The position numbers and the translations under genes are program-made. A stretch of 10,492 nt of DNA from JBCBSP01 sp964561235 (GTDB lineage: Bacteria; Pseudomonadota; Alphaproteobacteria; Caulobacterales; Maricaulaceae), in contig CAZLOV010000085.1 in NCBI GenBank assembly GCA_964561235.1, positions 1 through 10,492 on the forward strand, written 5' to 3'. Shown here one piece after another: positions 1-5,756 of this stretch. A model generated the notes under the pieces. It made no database searches, had not been told where the DNA came from, and saw only the letters and a list, made by a program, of their open reading frames with translations. The first letter of the stretch is position 1; every line of letters starts with the position of its first letter.

Positions 1-501
1 GTCGCCGAACATGCCGCGCGGATCCTTCACCCCGCGATGGCCGTCGACGCGCCAGCCCAATGGAATGGCGTGCATCACTTCCCGGTTGGGCGCATTGAAA
101 TCGGCCAGTCCGGCGGCGAGCACGCGCTTGAGATCACGCTCGGCGACCTCGCGCGCGGCCAGCGGCGCCTCGACGGACAGGCGGCTCGACGCCGGCCCGC
201 CTGCTGCGGTCACCAGCGCCACCTCGGAGATCGCCACGCCCGCCATCCGCTCGGCCTGTTCAACAGCGGCGCGCACGGACGCTTCGGCGGCGTCCATGTC
301 GACGATCGCGCCGTTGCGCACTCCGCGGCTCGACTGGTGGCCAACCCCCGCCACGCGCGGGCGCGGCCCGGTCAGGGTCTGCTCCGTCTTGACGATGAAG
401 CAGGCGACTTTCGACGCGCCGATGTCGAGAGCGGCGTAATGCGAGGGCGCGGGTGCGCCGCCCTCTGCGCTCTTTCCGCGGAACAGGTCGAGAATGGCCA
501 T
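1..501 (-). CDS. ftsA: Cell division protein FtsA, N-terminal part (3' end outside window)
   Basis: FtsA is the actin-like protein that anchors FtsZ filaments to the inner membrane and helps recruit and activate the septal wall machinery. I see 167 in-frame codons from ATG at 501 to the window edge, against a family length of roughly 400-440 residues. After a short leader (MAILDLFRGK) comes the phosphate-1 motif ALDIGASKVACF (about residues 24-35). Next are the subdomain 1A segment SRGVRNGAIVDMDAAE (58-73) and AERMAGV, then the start of the FtsA-specific 1C domain (from about residue 90). REVMHAIPLGW and the DPRGMFG segment close the visible part. The ATPase motifs phosphate-2 and adenosine, and the C-terminal amphipathic membrane helix, lie beyond position 1. 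The start is only 2 bp after the ftsQ stop (TGA GG ATG), so translation is probably coupled. ftsZ is expected next. Identity is clear from sequence and position. Confidence 0.96.
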   Translation of the reverse strand, partial: MAILDLFRGKSAEGGAPAPSHYAALDIGASKVACFIVKTEQTLTGPRPRVAGVGHQSSRGVRNGAIVDMDAAEASVRAAVEQAERMAGVAISEVALVTAAGGPASSRLSVEAPLAAREVAERDLKRVLAAGLADFNAPNREVMHAIPLGWRVDGHRGVKDPRGMFGD

Positions 502-503
502 CC

Positions 504-1394
504 TCAGGCCCCCCGGCCGGCTGCGGCGCGATCAGGCCGGGCGCGCAGGACGAGCTGGCCGTCGCTGCGGATGTCGATCCGCTCGGCATTGATGTTGAGG
601 AGCCCCTGATCTTCATGGAACCGCGCAAGCAGGGTGAGCGCCGCAGCAGGGTCCTCTTCCGGCAACATGACGTCGACGCCGTGAACGAGACGCAGGTTCC
701 AGCGACGCTCGCCCACGCGCACAGCGTCCGTGACCAGGCGGCGGACGGCCTCGTGCTGGTCGAGCATGGCCCAGATCGCGCCCGCATGATCATTGGCGCC
801 CAGTCCGACGACGCGGGGAAGCTCAGCGAAATCGCGCGCGTCCGCCGCCTCGATCACGACGCCGCGCGCATCGATGACGTGATGGACGCCGTCGATCTGC
901 CAGAGCGCGAACGGCTCGCGCTCACGGATGACGATGGAGAGGCGGTCGGGCCAAAGCCGCGCGACGGCGGCGTCCTCGACCCAGCTCAGCTGCAGCAGGG
1001 TTTCGCGCGCGCGCTGCGGATCGACCGCGGTGATCGGGGTGTCCTCGCTGAGATCGAGCAGACCGGCGATCTCGCGCGCCGTGACGCGCTCGCCGCCCGC
1101 CACGTCGACGGCTGCGACCGTGAAACCGGCCGAGGCCAGACGCGTTTCCGCGCCCCTCCAGATGGCGGCGTTGATGTCGTCAAGGCGGCCCGCCGCGGCG
1201 ATCAGGCCGATCACGCCCACGCCGAGCACCGCAACGGCGATCCCGGCGAGACGCATGGCGTGCGCGGCGCGGTAGCGCGCGGCGCGAAGCTGCGCGAGCG
1301 CCCAGTTGGAAACACGGGCGTTGGCCGGACGCGCCGGCGCACGGCGGCCTGATCCCGCACCGGAGCGGCCTTTCCCGCGCTTCACCTCGGACAC
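504..1394 (-). CDS. ftsQ: Cell division protein FtsQ
   Basis: FtsQ is the bitopic inner-membrane protein of the FtsQLB subcomplex that links early and late divisome proteins. The chosen product has 296 residues. It has a basic cytoplasmic tail (about 1-46, more than ten Lys/Arg and almost no acidic residues), one membrane segment (about 47-68), a periplasmic POTRA domain (about 89-158, ending LSIVIREREPFALWQ) and the beta domain (about 160-285, ending IDIRSDGQLVLR). The segment WVEDAAVARLWPDRL is typical of the family. I chose GTG at 1394 because GGAGGAGG lies 4 nt upstream; this gives a 13-bp overlap with ddl. A second GTG at 1385 forms a 4-bp GTGA overlap with the ddl stop but sits too far from that ribosome binding site; the two starts differ by three residues. 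The gene stops 2 bp before ftsA. Primary sequence is poorly conserved in this family, so the call rests on architecture plus the ddl-ftsQ-ftsA order. Confidence 0.94.
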   Translation of the reverse strand: MSEVKRGKGRSGAGSGRRAPARPANARVSNWALAQLRAARYRAAHAMRLAGIAVAVLGVGVIGLIAAAGRLDDINAAIWRGAETRLASAGFTVAAVDVAGGERVTAREIAGLLDLSEDTPITAVDPQRARETLLQLSWVEDAAVARLWPDRLSIVIREREPFALWQIDGVHHVIDARGVVIEAADARDFAELPRVVGLGANDHAGAIWAMLDQHEAVRRLVTDAVRVGERRWNLRLVHGVDVMLPEEDPAAALTLLARFHEDQGLLNINAERIDIRSDGQLVLRARPDRAAAGRGA

Positions 1395-2296
1395 GACGCC
1401 TCCTCCGCCATCCAGTTCACGAGATCGTCGAATGCGATCCCGCAATGGGCCGCCTGTTCAGGGGCCAGAGAGGTCGGAGTCATGCCGGGCTGGGTGTTAA
1501 TTTCGAGTAACCAAAGTCCTAACGCGCCGTCCCCGGTCCAGCGGAAATCGGTGCGTGTGAGGCCCCGGCAGCCCATCGCGTGATGGGCGGCAAGCGCTTG
1601 ATCCATCGCTGCTTTCGCAACGTCCTCGGGGATCGGGGCCGGCAGGATGTGCTGCGAGCCTCCGGCGGAGTACTTCGCCTCGAAATCGTAAAACTCGAGC
1701 GCTGTCGTGATCTCGGTGACCGTCAGCGCGCGGCCGTCCATCACAGCGACGGTGAGCTCGCGCCCCGGGATGAAGCGCTCCACGAGCATTTCCGGGTGAG
1801 GCCAGTTAGCATCGGCAAGCTGGGTGAGCGGAGAATTCGCGCCCTCGCGCACGATAAAGACGCCGACCGAGGAGCCCTCGGCGTTCGGTTTGACGACGTA
1901 AGGCGGCTCCATGGGATGCGCGCGGGCGATTTCCGCGCTCGCCATCAGGAAGCCTTCCGGCGTGCGCAGGCCGGCGGCCTCCAGCACGGTCTTGGCGCGG
2001 CTCTTGTCCATGGCGAGCGCAGAGGCGAGCACGCCGGAGTGCGTGTAGGGCAGACCCAGATACTCCAGCACGCCCTGGATCCGGCCGTCCTCGCCCCAGA
2101 GACCGTGCAGCGCGTTGAAGACGCAATCCGGGGCGAAGGCGCGCAATTGTTCGATCCAGTCCTCGGCCAGCGGGTCGATGCGCCCGACGGTCCACCCCTT
2201 GCGCTCGAGGCCTTTCGCGCACGCGTCGCCTGACACCAGCGAGACCTCGCGTTCGGCGGACCGGCCGCCAAGAAGCACTGCGACCCTGCCGCTCAT
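1382..2296 (-). CDS. ddl: D-alanine--D-alanine ligase (Ddl, DdlB type)
   Basis: Ddl is an ATP-grasp enzyme that joins two D-alanines in the cytoplasm to make the dipeptide MurF adds to the peptidoglycan precursor. The product has 304 residues, normal for the family. Seen: the N-terminal motif GGRSAEREVSL with the catalytic-type Glu15; NALHG and GEDGRIQG (61-75); THSGVLASALAMDK (85-98); VVKPNAEGSSVG with Lys136 and Ser142; FYDFEAKY with Tyr209; GCRGLTRTDF with Arg248 and Asp250; and LLEINTQPGMT with the metal ligands Glu265 and Asn267. Tyr209 aligns with E. coli DdlB Tyr216, which fits D-Ala rather than D-lactate (VanA-type) specificity. The ATG at 2296 overlaps the murB stop (ATGA), and GAGAGG lies just upstream. 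The 3' part of the gene holds two rare TTA codons (Leu259, Leu263) in an AT-rich patch described separately. Confidence 0.97.
   Translation of the reverse strand: MSGRVAVLLGGRSAEREVSLVSGDACAKGLERKGWTVGRIDPLAEDWIEQLRAFAPDCVFNALHGLWGEDGRIQGVLEYLGLPYTHSGVLASALAMDKSRAKTVLEAAGLRTPEGFLMASAEIARAHPMEPPYVVKPNAEGSSVGVFIVREGANSPLTQLADANWPHPEMLVERFIPGRELTVAVMDGRALTVTEITTALEFYDFEAKYSAGGSQHILPAPIPEDVAKAAMDQALAAHHAMGCRGLTRTDFRWTGDGALGLWLLEINTQPGMTPTSLAPEQAAHCGIAFDDLVNWMAEEASCPR
1399..1406 (-). promoter_or_regulatory. Ribosome binding site of ftsQ
   Basis: GGAGGAGG, followed by CGTC and then GTG at 1394. It lies inside ddl, where it encodes Glu-Glu-Ala of the C-terminus. It decides the ftsQ start: the competing GTG at 1385 would be 13 nt away. 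Confidence 0.75.
1470..1523 (-). promoter_or_regulatory. Candidate internal promoter/regulatory region for ftsQA within ddl
   Basis: This part of ddl is AT-rich against its surroundings. On the minus strand it holds GTTAGG, GTTAC and TTAAC, with the TTA words starting 12 and 10 bp apart, and then GACTC (a GANTC site, 1477-1481). The TTAAC is the only one I find in the window on either strand. The two in-frame TTA codons here (1520-1522 and 1508-1510) are also the only ones I find. CtrA of Caulobacter-type bacteria binds TTAA-N7-TTAA, where the two halves start 11 bp apart, so the match is imperfect in spacing and in one half-site. I see no convincing -10 element. Known biology makes the place plausible, since ftsQA in Caulobacter has its own CtrA-controlled promoter; function here is inference. 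Confidence 0.3.
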
Positions 2297-3219
2297 GCAT
2301 CCTCTCCCGCTGTTTTCTCGCCGATGCGGCGCACCTCCCAGCGCATCTGCACGCCGGTCTCGCGCGCGATGTCTTCGCGCACGCTCTCCACGAGGCGTTC
2401 GATGTCCTCAGCGCTCGCGGCGCCGTCGTTGATGAGAAAATTCGCGTGCTGTTCGGAAAAGCGCGCCCCGCCGACGCGGCGGCCGCGGCTGCCGACCTTG
2501 TCGACAAGCTGCCAGGCCGACAGCCCGCCGGAAAGCGATGCGTCCGGATTGGCGAATGTCGAGCCGGACGTCTTCTCGCGGATCGGCTGGGTCGCCTCGC
2601 GCTTCTCGGTGATCTCATCCATGCGCGCGCGGATGGCCTCGGGCGCGCCGGGCTCGCCCTCAAACACCGCTTCGGTGAAGATCCAGTCGTCCGGCGCAGC
2701 GCAATGGCGGTAGGCGTGCGCCAGTTCGGCGGGCTCGGCGAGGATGCGGCGCCCGGAGCGGTCAAGCGCGACAACGCTGCGGAGCCGGTCCTTCGTCTCG
2801 CTTCCATAGCAGCCGGCGTTCATGCGCACGGCGCCGCCGATGGTGCCGGGCACGCCGACGAAGAACTCAAGTCCGGCCACCCCGGCGTCGGCGGCCGCCT
2901 TCGCGACGGCCTTGTCGAGACAGGCTGCGCCTGCGCGCACGGTCACGCCGTCGACACGTATCTTTCCGAAACCGGGCCCGAGCCTGACCACGACGCCGCG
3001 CACCCCGCCGTCGCGCACGAGCGTGTTCGAACCGGCGCCGAGCACGGAAACGGGAATGTCCTCGGGCGTCTCGCCCAGGAAGCGCGCAAGATCGGCTTCA
3101 TCGGCGGGGATGTAGAGGATGTCGGCCGGCCCCCCGACGCGCAGCCAGGTGAAATCGGCGAGCTTCGCGCCTTCGACATACCGTCCGCGGACCGGGGGAA
3201 GCCGCTCGAGAAGGCTCAC
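2293..3219 (-). CDS. murB: UDP-N-acetylenolpyruvoylglucosamine reductase (MurB)
   Basis: MurB is the cytoplasmic FAD-dependent, NADPH-using enzyme that reduces UDP-GlcNAc-enolpyruvate to UDP-MurNAc, the second committed step of peptidoglycan synthesis. The product has 308 residues. Seen: TWLRVGGPA (24-32), the FAD-binding GAGSNTLVRDGG (61-72), GLEFFVGVPGTIGGAVRMNAG (two overlapping blocks, 116-136), YR at 170-171, SGSTFANP (218-225), AWQLVDK, and FSEQHANFLIN (254-264). By analogy with characterised MurB proteins, Arg171, Ser220 (proton donor) and Glu295 (in WEVRRIG) form the catalytic set. The layout is that of short type II MurB proteins without the extra tyrosine loop. I start at GTG 3219: it overlaps the murC stop as GTGA and has GGAGGAGG 4 nt upstream. 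An in-frame extension to 3285 would add 22 Arg/Gly/Pro-rich residues lying entirely inside murC and is rejected. It ends in a 4-bp overlap with ddl. Confidence 0.97.
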   Translation of the reverse strand: MSLLERLPPVRGRYVEGAKLADFTWLRVGGPADILYIPADEADLARFLGETPEDIPVSVLGAGSNTLVRDGGVRGVVVRLGPGFGKIRVDGVTVRAGAACLDKAVAKAAADAGVAGLEFFVGVPGTIGGAVRMNAGCYGSETKDRLRSVVALDRSGRRILAEPAELAHAYRHCAAPDDWIFTEAVFEGEPGAPEAIRARMDEITEKREATQPIREKTSGSTFANPDASLSGGLSAWQLVDKVGSRGRRVGGARFSEQHANFLINDGAASAEDIERLVESVREDIARETGVQMRWEVRRIGEKTAGEDA

Positions 3220-4628
3220 AGCGCCTCCTCCAGCCGGGCGGGGAGCTCCGCAGCCCAGGCGGTGATGTCGCCTGCGCCGAGGCAAATCACGTAATCGCCC
3301 GGCTTCACGCGTGATGCGAGATCACGCGCAAGCTCGTCGCGGCCCGTCGGAGCTGCGTCGCGATGGCCGTGCGCAGACAGCCCCGCGACAAGATGCGCCT
3401 GGTCTGCGCCGTCGATCGGGCTCTCGCCGGCGGCGTAGACGTCGGCCACAAGCACGCTGTCGGCGTCGTTGAAGCAGGTGCAGAACTCATCGAACAGATC
3501 ATGCAGCCGGGTGTAGCGATGCGGCTGCACGACGGCGATCACGCGGCCCTCGCCCGCCGCCTGGCGGCCCGCTTTCAGAACGGCTGCGATCTCGACCGGG
3601 TGGTGCCCGTAATCGTCGATGACGGTGACGCCTTTGGCTTCGCCCACCCGCGTGAAGCGGCGCTTGACCCCTCCGAAGCCGGCCAGGGCCGACCGCGCCG
3701 CCAACTCATCGCAGCCGAGCGCCTGGGCGACGGCGAGCGCGCCGGCGGCGTTCTGGACGTTGTGATCGCCGAACATCGGCAGGACGAGATCCTTCCAGAT
3801 CTCAGGCTCCTCGCCGCGGCGGCCCTGCAGGACGAGGTCGAACACCGCGCCGTCCGGCCCGCTGCGCAGATGCGCCGCGCGCACCTGGGCCTGCGGATTG
3901 AAGCCGTAGGTGATCACGCGGCGGTCCTCGACCCGCGCGGCCAGCGCCTGCACCTCGGGGTGATCGGTGCACAGCGCCGCAAATCCGTAAAACGGCAGGT
4001 TCTCGACAAACTGGAAGAAGGCTTCGCGCAGCGCCTCGAAGGAGCCGTAATGCTCCATGTGCTCAGGGTCGATGTTCGTGATGATGCAGATCGAGCCGCG
4101 CAGCTTGAGAAAGGATCCGTCGCTTTCGTCAGCCTCCACGACCATCCAGTCGCCTTCGCCGAGCTTTGCGTTGGAGCCGTAGGCGGAAATGATGCCGCCG
4201 TTGATCACGGTGGGGTCGAAGCCGGCCGCATCCATCAGCGCGGCGACAAGCGAGGTCGTGGTGGTCTTGCCGTGCGTGCCGCCTACCGCAACGGCGTATT
4301 TCAGGCGCATCAGCTCGGCGAGCATTTCCGCACGGCGCACGACCGGCACCCGGCGCGCGCGCGCAGCCTCAAGCTCGGGATTGTCGCGGCGGACGGCGGA
4401 TGAGACCACCAGCGCGCCGGCCCCGTTCACGTTCTCCGCGCGGTGGCCGATGTGCACGGTCGCGCCCTTCTCGCGCAGACGCTGCACATTGGCGCTGTCC
4501 TTGATGTCCGAGCCCGTGACCGCATAACCCAGATTGAGCATGACCTCGGCGATGCCGCTCATGCCGATGCCGCCAATTCCGACGAAATGCACAGGCCCCA
4601 CGGAATGGGCGAGATCGGTGTCAGTCAT
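3216..4628 (-). CDS. murC: UDP-N-acetylmuramate--L-alanine ligase (MurC)
   Basis: MurC is the cytoplasmic ATP-dependent ligase that adds L-alanine to UDP-MurNAc, the first of the four Mur ligases. The product has 470 residues, the usual length. The N-terminal UDP-binding domain starts with HFVGIGGIGMSG (14-25). The central ATPase domain has the P-loop VGGTHGKTTTT (115-125), VVEADESDGSFL (163-174), TNIDPEHMEHYG (184-195) and GDHNVQNA (287-294). The C-terminal domain has GVKRRFTRVGE (320-330), IDDYGHHP (337-344), QPHRYTRL (368-375) and GAGDIT (451-456). The double-serine stretch and the DDYGHHP motif separate MurC from MurD, MurE and MurF. The start ATG at 4628 follows the murG stop by 24 bp, the largest gap in the window, with GGAG 6 nt upstream of the ATG. 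Its last codons (LEEAL) also encode the murB ribosome binding site. Confidence 0.98.
   Translation of the reverse strand: MTDTDLAHSVGPVHFVGIGGIGMSGIAEVMLNLGYAVTGSDIKDSANVQRLREKGATVHIGHRAENVNGAGALVVSSAVRRDNPELEAARARRVPVVRRAEMLAELMRLKYAVAVGGTHGKTTTTSLVAALMDAAGFDPTVINGGIISAYGSNAKLGEGDWMVVEADESDGSFLKLRGSICIITNIDPEHMEHYGSFEALREAFFQFVENLPFYGFAALCTDHPEVQALAARVEDRRVITYGFNPQAQVRAAHLRSGPDGAVFDLVLQGRRGEEPEIWKDLVLPMFGDHNVQNAAGALAVAQALGCDELAARSALAGFGGVKRRFTRVGEAKGVTVIDDYGHHPVEIAAVLKAGRQAAGEGRVIAVVQPHRYTRLHDLFDEFCTCFNDADSVLVADVYAAGESPIDGADQAHLVAGLSAHGHRDAAPTGRDELARDLASRVKPGDYVICLGAGDITAWAAELPARLEEAL
3224..3231 (-). promoter_or_regulatory. Ribosome binding site of murB
   Basis: GGAGGAGG, followed by CGCT and then GTG at 3219. 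It lies inside murC, where it also encodes Glu-Glu-Ala. It fixes the murB start and excludes the 22-residue upstream extension. Confidence 0.8.
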
Positions 4629-4634
4629 GGCGGG

Positions 4635-4647
4635 CTCCGGGATGGAG
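4635..4647 (-). promoter_or_regulatory. Small hairpin over the murC ribosome binding site (candidate)
   Basis: In the 24-bp murG-murC spacer the RNA would read CTCC-ATCCC-GGAG, a 4-bp stem with a 5-nt loop. The GGAG arm is the murC Shine-Dalgarno sequence, 6 nt before the ATG. The murG stop codon lies 5 nt upstream of the left arm, so a terminating ribosome would be expected to cover or open it. Coupling of murC to murG translation is an inference. A 4-bp stem is weak and can arise by chance. Confidence 0.22.
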
Positions 4648-4652
4648 GCGGA

Positions 4653-5756
4653 TCAGGCGCTTGCGGCCTGCTCCACGAGATCGGCGAGAACGGCGTGAGC
4701 CTCGGGGCGCCCGCAACGGCGCGCCGCCTCGGCCCGGACGCGCAGAGCTTCGCCATCGCGCAGCAGGCTTTCAAGTTCAGCGCTCAGCGTGTCGGGGGCA
4801 AGGCCGCTTTCGGGCATGACGACGGCTGCGCCGGCGGCGTTCAGATCCGCCGCGTTCGCGGTCTGGTGGTCGTCCATCGCCGCCGCGAAGGGGACCAGGA
4901 TCGCCGGCCGGCCGATCGCGGAGAGCTCCGCCACGGTGGAGGCCCCCGCCCGGCTGACGACAAGATGCGCCGCCGCATAGCGTGCGCCCATGTCGTCGAA
5001 GAAGGGCTCGCACACCGCCTCCACGCCCGCAGCCTTGTAGATCGCGCGCGCCTCTTCGAGGTTTTCCGCACGCGTCTGCTGGACGACGGACAGGCGCTTG
5101 CGCAGATCCTCCGGAAGCACTGCCACCGCCTTGGGCACCGTCACCGAGAGAATGCGCGCGCCGAGGCTGCCGCCGATCACAAGCAGGCGCAGCGGGCCGT
5201 CCGGCGACGGCGGCGCGTAGGGTGCGGCGGCGGCCTCGAGCACGGCCGCGCGCACCGGATTGCCCGAAACCAGACGTTCAGCAGAGGGAGACACGCGGTC
5301 GAGGCGCTCGAAGCCGGAAGCCACCTTGAAGGCGCCCGCGGCAAAGAAGCGGTTCACGCGGCCGAGCACCGCGTTCTGCTCGTGGATGATGAAGGGGATC
5401 TTCATGCCGCGCGCAGCGAGCAGCACCGGAAACGCGGGATATCCGCCAAACCCCGCAACGGCGTCCGGCCGGTATTCGCGAAGGATTTCGCGCGCATCGC
5501 CGATGCCCCGGCGGATCTTCAGAAGGTTCTTCGCCATCGTCACAGGGTTCTTCACGAACGGCGTCGCCGCATTGATCTCGGCGATCTCTTCTGCGGGAAA
5601 GTCCTGGGCGTGGCGCGCGCCGCGCGCATCCGTGACCAGCATGACCCGCCAGCCGCGCTTGGCGAGCGTCTCGGCGGCGGCGCGCGCGGGGAACATGTGG
5701 CCGCCGGTGCCGCCGGCGGCGATCAGGACGCGGCGCGGCGCGGCGGCGGGGTTCAC
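4653..5756 (-). CDS. murG: Lipid II synthase, undecaprenyldiphospho-muramoylpentapeptide GlcNAc transferase (MurG)
   Basis: MurG is the membrane-associated GT-B glycosyltransferase that adds GlcNAc from UDP-GlcNAc to lipid I, giving lipid II on the cytoplasmic face. The product has 367 residues. Glycine-rich loop 1 is GGTGGH (15-20). Then come GFGGYPAFP (102-110), HEQNAVLGRVNR (125-136), GNPVR (165-169), the second glycine loop GGSLGA (195-200), PFFDDM (251-256), SRAGASTVAEL (268-278) with the nucleotide-binding region, GRPAILVPF, and DDHQTANA (295-302). All family hallmarks are intact. The start is GTG at 5756, which overlaps the ftsW stop as GTGA; a G-rich stretch (GGGGA) lies about 7 nt upstream. 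The short hydrophobic surface for membrane contact is expected in the N-domain. The ftsW-murG-murC order is standard for dcw clusters. Confidence 0.98.
   Translation of the reverse strand: MNPAAAPRRVLIAAGGTGGHMFPARAAAETLAKRGWRVMLVTDARGARHAQDFPAEEIAEINAATPFVKNPVTMAKNLLKIRRGIGDAREILREYRPDAVAGFGGYPAFPVLLAARGMKIPFIIHEQNAVLGRVNRFFAAGAFKVASGFERLDRVSPSAERLVSGNPVRAAVLEAAAAPYAPPSPDGPLRLLVIGGSLGARILSVTVPKAVAVLPEDLRKRLSVVQQTRAENLEEARAIYKAAGVEAVCEPFFDDMGARYAAAHLVVSRAGASTVAELSAIGRPAILVPFAAAMDDHQTANAADLNAAGAAVVMPESGLAPDTLSAELESLLRDGEALRVRAEAARRCGRPEAHAVLADLVEQAASA

Noticed and set aside
1395..1445. 17-residue N-terminal extension of ftsQ into ddl
   Set aside because: It would encode a Gly-run leader without a ribosome binding site, whereas GTG at 1394 has GGAGGAGG 4 nt upstream.
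1660..1700. Possible VanA-like (D-Ala-D-Lac) specificity of the ligase
   Set aside because: The FYDFEAKY motif carries the Tyr that aligns with DdlB Tyr216. The histidine downstream (SQHILPA) is not the residue that distinguishes VanA.
3220..3285. 22-residue N-terminal extension of murB
   Set aside because: It lies wholly within murC, is Arg/Gly/Pro-rich and unlike MurB N-termini. GTG at 3219 has an ideal ribosome binding site and the usual 4-bp overlap.
5700..5720. GCC/GGC palindrome-like repeat near the murG start
   Set aside because: It is the coding sequence of the glycine-rich loop AAGGTGGH, so fully explained by the protein.
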